Position numbers and translations under genes: made by a program. This document shows, in pieces, positions 24,991-33,567 of a DNA stretch of 64,000 bases; positions within the stretch are counted from its first letter, which is position 1; every line of letters starts with the position of its first letter. Under the pieces are notes generated by a model. The model made no database searches. It had not been told where the DNA came from and was given only the letters and a program-made list of their open reading frames with translations. The stretch is from Halomontanus rarus. GTDB lineage: Archaea > Halobacteriota > Halobacteria > Halobacteriales > Natrialbaceae. The stretch lies in assembly GCF_029338335.1 (NCBI RefSeq), contig NZ_CP119796.1; one strand, written 5' to 3'.

Positions 24991-26043
24991 TCAGATCCCC
25001 GACAGACCGAGCGCCGTCGCAACCGAAATCCCGCTCGCGACCGCTCCGACCAGATACCCGCTTATCGCGCCGCCGTTGAGCAGGGGCAGTCCCGCGTGGG
25101 GTTTTCCCTGCATGACCATGTACATGAGAACGAGCAACCCGGCGATCGTTCCGACGATCGCCCCGAGTGCGGGGACGTTCATCGCGATTCCCGGAATTCC
25201 GAGCGTCGGTGCCTCGAGAAAGTACGCCGCGCTCGCGACCAGAATGGTCGGGATTACCGCGTCACCCAGACCGATGAACAACGCGTCGCGTTCGGGGTGG
25301 GCATCGTCTTCTGTCGGTGGTGCTGTGTCGTCCGGATCCGGTTCCGAGTCTGGGTCCGGGTCCGAGCCCGGATTTAGGCTTCCGTCTCGCTCTCTGTCGG
25401 CCGGCACATCGCCTTCGATGACGCCGTCGGTGCTACCCGCGGCGAGGTAGGAGTAGGAGAGTCTCGTTGGGACAACGAGGACGACAGGGATCTTGAGGTC
25501 CATCACACCCTCCGCCAGACTGAGCATGTGTTTGGTCTTGTAGACGCTGATCGCGTCGTAGATCGCCAGTGCCGTCAACAGGAGAATCGCCGGGAGAAGA
25601 CCGAAACTGATCCCGAACAGTCCGGCGGCACCGGCGCCCATCAGGACGCCGGCGGTGTCGATGACGTACCACTCGGGGTAGACGAGCAAGGCGAACCCGA
25701 CGCCCAGTCCTCCGAGCAGAGCGAGCAGATTTAGCGAGCCGACGACGAGTACCGGCGGGACGATCTCGGCGAAGACGAACCAGCCGAGCATCGCGCTGAC
25801 GGCGATGACGAGCCCCCGGATCAGCCACTGGAGATCGTACTTGAACGCCGCGAGCATGAACGCGGTCGTGACGAGGATGACGGCGAAGTAGACGACGCTG
25901 TTAGTCGGGTCGTCCGGGTTCTCGACGGCCTGACGCTCGGATTCCTGAAACGGTTCGACCAGTGCGAGCGCCCCGAACTGGACGCCGAGAAACAGTAACA
26001 CAGTCACGCCGACCGCAGCGAGAATCCGCCCTCGATCGTTCAT
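24991..26043 (-). CDS. Presenilin-family intramembrane aspartyl protease
   Basis: This 350-residue polytopic membrane protein of the archaeal presenilin homologue (PSH) family has the YD motif AIYDAISVYK with catalytic Asp163, the GLGDAVIP motif with catalytic Asp261, and a C-terminal KPHAGLPLLN segment that corresponds to the PAL region. About nine helices are predicted. Between the two catalytic helices lies a cytoplasmic-like acidic loop of about 50 residues (roughly 205-255) rich in Asp and Pro. It cleaves membrane-embedded helices; the substrates are unknown. A convergent hairpin repeat lies just downstream. Confidence 0.9.
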   Translation of the reverse strand: MNDRGRILAAVGVTVLLFLGVQFGALALVEPFQESERQAVENPDDPTNSVVYFAVILVTTAFMLAAFKYDLQWLIRGLVIAVSAMLGWFVFAEIVPPVLVVGSLNLLALLGGLGVGFALLVYPEWYVIDTAGVLMGAGAAGLFGISFGLLPAILLLTALAIYDAISVYKTKHMLSLAEGVMDLKIPVVLVVPTRLSYSYLAAGSTDGVIEGDVPADRERDGSLNPGSDPDPDSEPDPDDTAPPTEDDAHPERDALFIGLGDAVIPTILVASAAYFLEAPTLGIPGIAMNVPALGAIVGTIAGLLVLMYMVMQGKPHAGLPLLNGGAISGYLVGAVASGISVATALGLSGI

Positions 26044-26136
26044 ACCGCGGATTTGAGGGCCGGTCGTATTGGTGTTGTGCTCGCGTCGCTGGCAGCGGTG
26101 TCGAGAGGGGGATCGAACAGTGCCGAGAGTCGAAGC

Positions 26137-26361
26137 TTATCGCGCGTACAGCGCCGACCCCACCAGCGCCGGCGCGTGCACGCCGTCGTCCGGCGTCACC
26201 GCCACGTACGGCCGCTCGACCGGCCCGAAGACGTCGACGACGCGGCCGACGGTCTCGAGCGAGTCGTTCAACACCATCGTGCCGATATCCGCGTTGTCGT
26301 CGTCCGACCGGAGGATGAGCAATCCCTGGGCGGTTCGGACGACGGAGCCAACCCGGTACAC
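26137..26361 (-). CDS. gar1: H/ACA RNP protein Gar1-like
   Basis: This 74-residue protein is the small archaeal Gar1, a beta-barrel component of H/ACA ribonucleoproteins that guide pseudouridylation by Cbf5. The RVGSVVRTAQGLLIL strand near residues 3-17, GTMVLNDSLETVGRV near residues 27-41 and DVFGPVERPYVAV near residues 43-55 match the family. The start is GTG at 26361, one base after the srp19 stop, so the two genes form a tightly coupled operon. Gene order srp19-gar1 is common in haloarchaea. Confidence 0.88.
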   Translation of the reverse strand: MYRVGSVVRTAQGLLILRSDDDNADIGTMVLNDSLETVGRVVDVFGPVERPYVAVTPDDGVHAPALVGSALYAR

Positions 26362-26362
26362 G

Positions 26363-26644
26363 TTACTCGCGCATCGCGACGACGTACGCCGCGACGGCCT
26401 GAACCAGATCGTTCTTCGTCGAGTCCTCGGCACCCCGGACGACGACGCGGCCGCGATCGGCCCACGACTCCCTCGAGTAGGCTTTGTCGCGTTCGATCGC
26501 GGCGTCGTAGCCGATCTGTTGGACGGCTTTCGCGATTTCGTCGACCGTCGGCTCCTCGACGGCGAGATCCTGCGGGACACGTCGTCCATCGGCCCGTGAG
26601 AGGGTCGAATCCAGATAGGCGGGCCAGATGACGTTTTCGACCAT
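26363..26644 (-). CDS. srp19: Signal recognition particle protein SRP19
   Basis: This 93-residue protein binds the 7S RNA of the signal recognition particle and helps load SRP54 for membrane targeting of nascent proteins. The NVIWPAYLDSTLSRADGRRV segment near residues 3-22 is the family RNA-binding signature, followed by a short alpha/beta core ending KNDLVQAVAAYV. The ATG at 26644 is chosen because GTTTACTC lies about 28 nt upstream. It is followed one base later by gar1. Confidence 0.93.
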   Translation of the reverse strand: MVENVIWPAYLDSTLSRADGRRVPQDLAVEEPTVDEIAKAVQQIGYDAAIERDKAYSRESWADRGRVVVRGAEDSTKNDLVQAVAAYVVAMRE

Positions 26645-26709
26645 GCGCCCATCTCTGCGCGCAGGCGAGTAAACGCTTTTCAAAACGAGACGGTCGATGC
26701 AGCCGACGG

Positions 26710-27948
26710 TTACGGTCGCGATCGGAAGCGGAGTCTGATTCCCAGCGCCGAAAGCACTGCGGCAACCGCGACCGGAACGCCGAAGCCGGGAAGCGGATCG
26801 TCTTCGTCCCCGTCTTCATCGGTCTCGTTCGCATCGTCCGCCGACTCGTTCGTCTCGTCCGCGTCGTCGGACTCGTTGGCGTCGTCGTTAGACGACTCGT
26901 CGACCTCGGTTCCGTCGTCCGCATCGTCGGACTCGTTGGCTCCGTCATCGCCCTCGTCCTCGTCCGACTCGGCACCCTCGAGCTGGGCTTGTGCCTCCTC
27001 GTAGGCCTCGGGGTGGATCGCTTCGACGATCGTTTCGATCGCGTAGACGACGTGCGGTCCGGGCTGATTGACGGCGTTGGCGTCGACGGCGACCAGCTGG
27101 TCTTGCTCGTAGGCGGTCGTGTTCATCGCACCTTCGCCGAGCCCCGGATCTTGGCCTTCCTCGTCGGCGCCGTAGACGATCCACTCTGGGTCCTCCTCGA
27201 CGACGACCTCCTGACTGATCTCCTGCCAGCCTTCCATCCCTGTCTCGGCGGCGAGATTCTCCACGCCGGCGGTAGTCAGAATCTCGTCTTGGAAGGTGTT
27301 CTCACCGGCCGTCCAGCCGAAGCCCATCGCCCAGAACGCGAGCGGTCGCTCCTCGTCTTCGAGCGCGCTCTCGATTGCCTCGAGTCGTTCGTCCATCCAG
27401 TCGATCCGTTCCTCGGCACCCGCACACTCGCCGGTGAGCGCACCCGTCAACTCGACGTTTTCGCGGACGTCGTCGAGCGACGTCGCGGTCTCGAAGTGAT
27501 AGACGGTCAGGCCGGCGTCGCGAAGCTGCTGGACGTCGCCCTCGGCGGTGACGTTCGCCGCGAGCACGACGTCCGGCTCGAGGTCGATGACGGCCTCGAC
27601 GTTGACGCCTTCTTCGGCGGAGACGTCGGTCCGATCGCCCGCTTCGAGGTGGTCGGTGTACTGGTTGACCGGCATCCCGACGAGCGCGTCCTCGGCCCCG
27701 ATTTCGAAGACGGTCTGCGCGTCGCTCGCCTGGAGTGCGACGACGCGGTCGGGCGATTCCTCGAGCGTTATCTCTTCACCGGTAACGTCGGTCAGTTCGA
27801 CGGGGTACTCACAGGTGACGTCGTCCTGCGTGACGCCGGCGTCTACGGCCCCGGCCCCGGCTCCAACTCCGGAGCCGGCAGCCGCCGCAGGGGCGAACGC
27901 GCTGACGATCAGCAGTGTCGTGATCAGTACGATCAGTGGTTGTCGCAT
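26710..27948 (-). CDS. btuF: B12-type ABC substrate-binding protein with PGF-CTERM
   Basis: This 412-residue secreted protein has a signal peptide (about residues 1-24), a TroA/BtuF-like binding domain (SPDRVVALQASDAQTVFEIG near residues 65-84, then LEPDVVLAANVT and GQDPGLGEGAMN) and an acidic linker rich in Asn-Glu-Ser sequons suited to N-glycosylation. It ends in a PGF-CTERM tail (LPGFGVPVAVAAVL plus basic residues), so an archaeosortase probably anchors it to the cell surface. It is divergent from the btuC and btuD genes over a shared 60-bp promoter. The corrinoid ligand is inferred from family; heme or siderophore is possible. Confidence 0.87.
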   Translation of the reverse strand: MRQPLIVLITTLLIVSAFAPAAAAGSGVGAGAGAVDAGVTQDDVTCEYPVELTDVTGEEITLEESPDRVVALQASDAQTVFEIGAEDALVGMPVNQYTDHLEAGDRTDVSAEEGVNVEAVIDLEPDVVLAANVTAEGDVQQLRDAGLTVYHFETATSLDDVRENVELTGALTGECAGAEERIDWMDERLEAIESALEDEERPLAFWAMGFGWTAGENTFQDEILTTAGVENLAAETGMEGWQEISQEVVVEEDPEWIVYGADEEGQDPGLGEGAMNTTAYEQDQLVAVDANAVNQPGPHVVYAIETIVEAIHPEAYEEAQAQLEGAESDEDEGDDGANESDDADDGTEVDESSNDDANESDDADETNESADDANETDEDGDEDDPLPGFGVPVAVAAVLSALGIRLRFRSRP

Positions 27949-28008
27949 CGGTGGTGTCTCACCGCCACTCCAACAAATATTTGCCTAAAGCAAGCGAGCT
28001 TGTTCAGT
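27949..28008. promoter_or_regulatory. Shared bidirectional promoter of btuF and btuCD
   Basis: The 60-bp spacer has the 10-bp palindrome CAAATATTTG at 27974-27983. Its centre (27978.5) is 30.5 bp from the first base of both start codons, so one symmetric TATA box can serve both genes. A CGGTG/CACCG dyad (27949-27964) lies on the btuF side and CAAGCGAGCTTG (27991-28002) on the btuC side, each between the TATA and the start codon, as expected for operators. Confidence 0.65.
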
Positions 28009-29112
28009 ATGCAACGACCGGGGGTGATCCTCGCGTGGTCGCTGGGACTGGCGGTGCTCTTACTCGCCGTCGCCGTCGCCAGCGCCGCGCTCGGTCCCGT
28101 CAGGATCGAACCGGTGACGGTCGCGCTGGCGATGTTGAACGCCGTCGTGATTCCCTCCGGCGTCGAAACCGGAACGTGGACCGTTCCCCTCCTCGAGTGG
28201 ACCGTTCCGAGGCCGTCACTCGAGTACAGCCGGGTGTTCGCGTTCGAGGTGCAGCGGAGTCACCAGACGATCGTCGGGGACATTCGCCTGCCGCGGATCG
28301 CCCTCGCCGCGACGGTCGGATTCGGCCTCGCCGCCGCGGGGACGGTCATGCAGGGGTTCTTCCGAAATCCGCTGGCCGATCCGTCGATCATCGGCGTCTC
28401 CTCGGGCGCGGCCGTCGGGGCCGTCGCGACGATCGCCTTCCCCGCGCTGATCCCGATCGGACTTCGACCGGCGGCTTTCGTCGGCGCCGTCCTGACGGCG
28501 TTTCTCGTCTACGCCATCGCGACGGAGGGCGGCCGGACGCCCGTCGCGACGCTGTTGCTCGCTGGCGTCGCCGTCCAGGCCTTCCTCGGCGCGATGATCT
28601 CCTACATGCTCGTCCACAGCGGCGAGGGCCTCCGACAGGCGGTCGTCTGGCTGATGGGCCACCTCTCGAACAGCACCTGGAACGACGTCGGGCTCTCGCT
28701 GCCGTTCGTCCTCGCGGGCGTCCTCGTCCTCGGCGCGTTCACCCGCGAGATGAACGTCCTCCTGCTCGGCGAGGAGGACGCCCACCACCTCGGCGTCGAC
28801 GTCGAGCGAACCAAATTCCTCTTGCTCGCGCTCGCGAGCGTCGTCACCGCCGCGGGCGTCGCGGTCGCCGGCGTCATCGGCTTCGTCGGACTCGTCGTCC
28901 CCCACATCATGCGGCTGATCGTCGGTCCCGACCACCGCATCCTGCTCCCGACGAGCGCACTCGCCGGCGCCTCGTTCCTCGTCGTCACTGACACAGTCGC
29001 GCGCGCCGAGCTGTACGGCATGCCGATCGTCCCGGTCGGCATCATCACCGCCGCACTGGGCGCACCCTTCTTCCTCTTCCTGCTCAAGCGCCAGGAGGTG
29101 CACGCGCTGTGA
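28009..29112 (+). CDS. btuC: B12-type ABC transporter permease
   Basis: This 367-residue permease of the FecCD/BtuC family is an integral membrane protein with about ten helices. Recognisable family segments are GDIRLPRIALAATVGFGLAAA near the first third, the GFFRNPLADPSIIGVSSGAAVGA loop, and GVIGFVGLVVPHIMRLIVGPDHR, which contacts the ATPase. An 80-residue N-terminal part is longer than in bacterial BtuC. The stop overlaps the GTG start of btuD (GTGA). Vitamin B12/corrinoid import is inferred from family and from btuF. Confidence 0.9.
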   Translation: MQRPGVILAWSLGLAVLLLAVAVASAALGPVRIEPVTVALAMLNAVVIPSGVETGTWTVPLLEWTVPRPSLEYSRVFAFEVQRSHQTIVGDIRLPRIALAATVGFGLAAAGTVMQGFFRNPLADPSIIGVSSGAAVGAVATIAFPALIPIGLRPAAFVGAVLTAFLVYAIATEGGRTPVATLLLAGVAVQAFLGAMISYMLVHSGEGLRQAVVWLMGHLSNSTWNDVGLSLPFVLAGVLVLGAFTREMNVLLLGEEDAHHLGVDVERTKFLLLALASVVTAAGVAVAGVIGFVGLVVPHIMRLIVGPDHRILLPTSALAGASFLVVTDTVARAELYGMPIVPVGIITAALGAPFFLFLLKRQEVHAL

Positions 29113-30464
29113 TCGACGTTCGCGACCTCTCGGTGGCTTTCGGCGACGTCTCGGTCATCGAGGACGTCTCGCTGGCTGTCGAGGAAGGCACGTTCGTCGG
29201 CCTCGTCGGCCCCAACGGCGCCGGGAAGACGACGCTCCTGCGAGCGATCAGCGGCGCGCTCGAGCCGGATACAGGGCTCGTTTCCATCGATGGAACCGAC
29301 ATCCACACACTCTCCTCGAGGGACTCGAGTCAACTCGTCTCCGTCGTCCCCCAGGACACCACCCTGTCGTTTTCCTTCGCGGTCCGCGACGTCGTCGAGA
29401 TGGGGCGGACCCCGTACCGGTCGCGGTTCTCCCCGCCCACAGTCGAGGACCGCGAGCGCGTCGAGGGCGCCCTCGAGCGAACCGGCGTCGACCGCTTCGC
29501 GGATCGGTCGATCGAGGAGGTCAGCGGCGGCGAGCGCCAGCGGGTGATCCTCGCCCGAACGATCGCCCAGGACACGCCGGTCGTCCTGCTCGACGAGCCG
29601 ACCGCCAGCCTCGACGTCAACCACCAGGTCGAGACGCTCGAGCTCGTCTCGGAGCTGGTCGCCGACGGCAAAACCGTGATCGCCGCGATCCACGACCTCG
29701 ACCTCGCCGCGCGCTACTGCGACGAGCTCGTGATGGTCGCCGACGGCAGCGTCCTCGAGCGCGGAGCGCCCGAGTCGGTGCTGACGTCGGCCCGCCTCGA
29801 GCGAGCGTTCGACGCGACCGCGGCCGTGACGACCAATCCGGTGACTGGATCGCCGGTGGTGACCGCGCTTCCGGGGGAGCCGCGGGGAGACGCGGACGCG
29901 ACCGACGACGAGAACGAGAACGCGAACACCGCGACAGGCGAACGGACGAACGGTCCCGCTCGCGTCCACGTCGTCGGCGGCGGCTCGACCGCAGCCGGCG
30001 TCCTCGCACGCCTCGAGGCGGCGGGCATCGACGCGTCGATCGGACCGGTCGCGGAGACGGACGTCGCCGCGGAGACGGCCCGTCAACTCGGGGTCGACCG
30101 ACTCACCGTCGAGCCGTTCTCATCGCTCGAGGGAGCAACGATCACGGCGCTGGACCGGGAGCGCCGCCGAAGCGACGTGACGGTGGTCGCCGACCTCCGG
30201 ATCGGCGCCGGCACCCGGCCCGTTCTCGAGTCGCTCGCCGACAAGGACGCCGGACCGCTGGTCGTCGTCGAGTCGACGCCGTTCGACGATCGAAACGCCG
30301 CCGACGAGGGCGCTCGAGACCGATACGAGCGACTTCGCACTCGTGCAACGACGGGCGATCCCGAAACCGTCGTCGGGCGGGTACTCGAGGCCTGGAACGC
30401 GCGTTCGAGTGCCGGTCCAGACGCCCGCAACCGGCACGACCCCATCGAGTCCGACGACGACTGA
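29109..30464 (+). CDS. btuD: B12-type ABC transporter ATPase with C-terminal extension
   Basis: The first 250 or so residues of this 451-residue protein are a standard ABC ATPase. Walker A GPNGAGKTT is at residues 34-42, the Q-loop contains VVPQDTT, the signature is VSGGERQRV, Walker B is VVLLDEPTAS and the switch is IHDLD. About 190 further residues form a Rossmann-like extension (VHVVGGGSTAAGVLARLEAAG onwards) linked by an Asp/Asn repeat; similar tails occur in haloarchaeal homologues but their role is unknown. The GTG start at 29109 overlaps the btuC stop. It energises corrinoid import. Confidence 0.9.
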   Translation: MIDVRDLSVAFGDVSVIEDVSLAVEEGTFVGLVGPNGAGKTTLLRAISGALEPDTGLVSIDGTDIHTLSSRDSSQLVSVVPQDTTLSFSFAVRDVVEMGRTPYRSRFSPPTVEDRERVEGALERTGVDRFADRSIEEVSGGERQRVILARTIAQDTPVVLLDEPTASLDVNHQVETLELVSELVADGKTVIAAIHDLDLAARYCDELVMVADGSVLERGAPESVLTSARLERAFDATAAVTTNPVTGSPVVTALPGEPRGDADATDDENENANTATGERTNGPARVHVVGGGSTAAGVLARLEAAGIDASIGPVAETDVAAETARQLGVDRLTVEPFSSLEGATITALDRERRRSDVTVVADLRIGAGTRPVLESLADKDAGPLVVVESTPFDDRNAADEGARDRYERLRTRATTGDPETVVGRVLEAWNARSSAGPDARNRHDPIESDDD

Positions 30465-30690
30465 CCGTCACGGCCGATTCCGTATCGGGGTCCCGACCGC
30501 CCCTCGAGCGCGAACGATATCTGGACGAACCGTCACAATCTATTTTACATCCCGTCGGACCACATTGTTTTTGTCGACGTTCCGTTCATCGCAAATTGAG
30601 AAGTGACACGGAGAGGCGGTAACGAGCCTGAAACCGGCAAATCTTCGACGGCGACGGGTTTATGCGTCGGTAGCCCGTCGCCCTGCCCAG

Positions 30691-31182
30691 ATGTATCGAC
30701 CCGGCCACTACGGCGCGGCCCTGCTCACCTACGCCCCGTTCGGTCTCTTCGTTTCGATGACGGGCTACGAGACCGCCGCGGTCGTCGGCTGCGTCCTCGC
30801 CGTCGGTCTCTCGACCGTCCCCGACTACGACTATCACGTCCCGCTCGTCGAGCACCGCGGCCCGACCCACACGCTCCTCTTTGCGGTACTGGTGGGGATC
30901 GCACTCGCCGGCGTCACGTCCGCTCTCGTCGGCAGCGACCTCGCCTATGCGGGCCTCGGCGTCGTCGCGTTCGCGTTCGCCGTCGGAACCCTGTCGATCG
31001 TCTCGCACCTCCTCGCGGACCTGCTGACGCCGGCCGGGATTCGTCCGTTCTGGCCGCTGTCGAACCGTCGCTACACGCTCGACGTCACGCCCGCCTCGAG
31101 CACGCTCGCCAACTACGCGCTGCTCGCGCTCGGCGTCCTCGCGATTTTCGTGACCGCCGTCGGCGTCTCGGTGCTTTCGTAG
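30691..31182 (+). CDS. YdjM-family membrane-bound metal-dependent hydrolase
   Basis: This 163-residue membrane protein of the LexA-binding/YdjM (DUF457) family has metal-ligand motifs PDYDYHVPLVEHRGPTHT near residues 44-61 and SHLLADLLTPAGIRPFWPLS near residues 109-128. Four to five hydrophobic helices lie around them. Members are annotated as membrane metal-dependent hydrolases, but the substrate is unknown. A TTTATGCG box about 31 nt before the ATG supports the start. Neighbours give no pathway. Confidence 0.85.
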   Translation: MYRPGHYGAALLTYAPFGLFVSMTGYETAAVVGCVLAVGLSTVPDYDYHVPLVEHRGPTHTLLFAVLVGIALAGVTSALVGSDLAYAGLGVVAFAFAVGTLSIVSHLLADLLTPAGIRPFWPLSNRRYTLDVTPASSTLANYALLALGVLAIFVTAVGVSVLS

Positions 31183-31410
31183 CGTTCGATCGGTCCCGGT
31201 CTCCTCTTTCGCGTCCTCCGGCCGCACTCTCCGCGCATCCTGTCCACACCCTCTGCGCTCTCGAGTCGAGCCCGAGAACGGACGAAGACTCACTCGAACG
31301 AGACGGCTGGTGGCTCGAGCGAGTGTGGTGTGCGTCGATTCGAAAACGAGTGTGCGAGCGCCAGAAGAACGAGCGCATGCGAGCGGCAGAAACGGACGGA
31401 CGCGACCGTC

Positions 31411-32295
31411 TCAGGGAGCTAACGCCTCGCCCGCCGCGGGCACGACGCGGCGGGAGAGCACCGTACCGGCGAGCAACGTCGCGAACAGGACGAGCGCGGT
31501 GAGGGCGTAGAGCGCGTCGAGCGCCGGCGCGAACTGCATGACGGCCCGTCGACCGAGAAACAGGACGGCGACGGCGAGGACGGGTGTCGCGGCCACGAGA
31601 CTCGAGAGTAGCGGGCTGTCGTAGCGTCGCCGGCCGACGATCGCAGCCAGCGAGACCGCCGAGAGGAGCGCGAGAACGGCGGCGTACTGCGCCGTCTGGA
31701 CGACGGGCGTATAGCTGTCGATGAACAGCGGGCTCAAGACGACGTGCAGCGGCACGGCGATCGCTCCGACGCCGAGGGCGAGGGTCACGTGGGTCGTCGT
31801 GAGCCGGTGGGCCCAGACGAGGATCGCCGAGACGACGAACAGTGCAAAGATGACGACGGCCGTCCAGAAGTGCAACGAGAGGATCGGCATCTCGTAGGAC
31901 AGGACCGTCTCGCGACCGAGCGTAACCTGAACTGGCGTCAGGACCAGTCCGAGCGTCACGGCGTACGTGATGGACCGATCGACCGCCTTCGTTCGCCAGG
32001 CTGCGAGTGCAGTCCCGATGATGAAGAAGCCGGCGACCATCGCGACGACGCGGTGGATCCACTCGAAGAAACTCGGGAAGTTCGCCGGGAACAGGTTGAG
32101 CACCCCGCCGTCGCACAGCGGCCAGTTCGCGTCGCAGGCGAGTCCCGACCCGGTCGCCTTGGCCGCGACGCCGAGTAAGATCGTCGCGGCGACGAGGACG
32201 ACCGTCGAGGCGAGCAGGTGGGAGAATCCGAACCGATCGAACCGGTCGAACGGGCTGGCTGACGAGGAATCGGACGAGTGATTTTCGTACGACAC
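31411..32295 (-). CDS. ctaA: Heme A synthase (CtaA/COX15 family)
   Basis: This 294-residue membrane protein of the CtaA/COX15 family oxidises heme O to heme A for terminal oxidases. The N-terminal half carries the ACDANWPLC loop cysteine pair, WIHRVVAM and LHFWTAVV, which hold the substrate-heme histidines. In the C-terminal half only one histidine (PLHVVLSP) is visible and the usual second ligand is missing. Aeropyrum has a compact half-size CtaA, so archaeal variation is known. Eight helices are predicted. Oxidase genes are not in the window. Confidence 0.88.
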   Translation of the reverse strand: MSYENHSSDSSSASPFDRFDRFGFSHLLASTVVLVAATILLGVAAKATGSGLACDANWPLCDGGVLNLFPANFPSFFEWIHRVVAMVAGFFIIGTALAAWRTKAVDRSITYAVTLGLVLTPVQVTLGRETVLSYEMPILSLHFWTAVVIFALFVVSAILVWAHRLTTTHVTLALGVGAIAVPLHVVLSPLFIDSYTPVVQTAQYAAVLALLSAVSLAAIVGRRRYDSPLLSSLVAATPVLAVAVLFLGRRAVMQFAPALDALYALTALVLFATLLAGTVLSRRVVPAAGEALAP

Positions 32296-32427
32296 GTGCT
32301 CTCATCGGAGGTTAGGAACGCCCGTACTTAGGTTGCCCGTGTTTTGTTCGTCGCCGTCAATGGCTCACTCTTCGGGCCGTCACCCCGCTCCGTCGGATTG
32401 AAGAACCCGCCTCTCGAGTGTCCCCGC

Positions 32428-33567
32428 ATGGAAAAACTCGAGCGTCTCGACGCGTATCTCGAGGCCAACGGTCTCTCTTCGATATGGTTCGCGCGGCCGA
32501 ATTCCTACGCGTGGCTCACCGGCGGTAACAGCGTCATCGACCGCGAGGCCGACGCCGGCGTCGCGGCCGTCGGCTACGACGGGGAACGGAGACGAGTGCT
32601 GACGGACACGATCGAAGCCGAACGCACCATCGCCGAAGAACTCCCCGATCTCCCGGACGACGCGCCCGTCGAGACCTTCCCCTGGTACGCCGACTCCCTC
32701 GCGGGCGCACTCGCCGATCGTGTCGACGGGTCCGCGGCGGCGGACATCGACGTTCCCGGGTTCGAAACCGTCGATCCGACGCCGCTGCGACAGCCGCTGA
32801 CCGAGACCGACCGCGAGCGCTATCGCGAACTCGGTCGGGCGACCGCGACGGCCGTCGAGTCGGTCTGTCGGGAACTGCGCCCGGAGGACACCGAACACGA
32901 GGTCGCGTCGGCGCTGCGAGTCGCTCTCAGCGCCCGTCGGATCGAAGCCCCCGTCGTTCTCGTCGGCAGCGCAGAGCGCGCACAGCAGTACCGCCACTAC
33001 ACCCCGAAAGACGCTGAACTCGGTGAGTACGCGCTTCTGTCGGTGACCGCCCAGCGCCACGGCCTCCACGCGAGTTGCACGCGGACCGTGGCGTTCGACC
33101 CGCCCGCGTGGCTCGAGGACCGACACACGACCGCGACCCGCGTCGAGACGGAGGCGATCGCGGCGACGCAGGAACTGACGCAGGGACGCGAACCGGAGCC
33201 AGAACCGGATCGACGGACCACGGGAACCGCAGGCGACGTCTTTGGCGCGATCCAGAACGCCTACGCGACCCTCGGTTACGAGGGCGAGTGGGAACTTCAC
33301 CACCAGGGCGGTGCCGCCGGCTTCGCCGGCCGGGAGTGGATCGCGACGCCGGACCACGAGGCGCCGGTGACCGCACCGATGGCCTACGCGTGGAACCCGA
33401 CCGTACAGGGTGCAAAGAGCGAAGACACCGTCCTCGTCACCGAAGACGACGTCGAGGTGCTGACGACGACGGGTCACTGGCCCTCCCGGACGGCCCGCGC
33501 CGTCGATCACGAACTCGAGCTCGAACGACCCGGCATTCTCGGGATACACGGCGATCGCGAAACCTAG
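32428..33567 (+). CDS. Degenerate M24-family (creatinase-fold) protein
   Basis: This 379-residue protein has the two-domain aminopeptidase P/creatinase layout: an N-terminal domain (residues 1-130, with WFARPNSYAWLTGGNSVID) and a pita-bread domain. Canonical M24 enzymes hold two metals with Asp, Asp, His, Glu, Glu. Here the first two positions read Ser (LLSVTAQ and HASCTRTV), the histidine is kept (HHQGGAAGF), the next Glu is Trp (AYAWNP) and the last Glu is kept (KSEDTVLV). It probably has lost or altered peptidase activity. The ATG at 32428 is chosen because the preceding codons are not family-like. Confidence 0.82.
   Translation: MEKLERLDAYLEANGLSSIWFARPNSYAWLTGGNSVIDREADAGVAAVGYDGERRRVLTDTIEAERTIAEELPDLPDDAPVETFPWYADSLAGALADRVDGSAAADIDVPGFETVDPTPLRQPLTETDRERYRELGRATATAVESVCRELRPEDTEHEVASALRVALSARRIEAPVVLVGSAERAQQYRHYTPKDAELGEYALLSVTAQRHGLHASCTRTVAFDPPAWLEDRHTTATRVETEAIAATQELTQGREPEPEPDRRTTGTAGDVFGAIQNAYATLGYEGEWELHHQGGAAGFAGREWIATPDHEAPVTAPMAYAWNPTVQGAKSEDTVLVTEDDVEVLTTTGHWPSRTARAVDHELELERPGILGIHGDRET

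Noticed and set aside
26989..28008. Extended N-terminus for btuC
   Set aside because: The frame stays open across btuF, but the permease signature begins at 28009 and the shared promoter ends there.
27949..28008. Cobalamin riboswitch before btuC
   Set aside because: The spacer is only 60 bp and the message is predicted to be nearly leaderless, so there is no room for a riboswitch.
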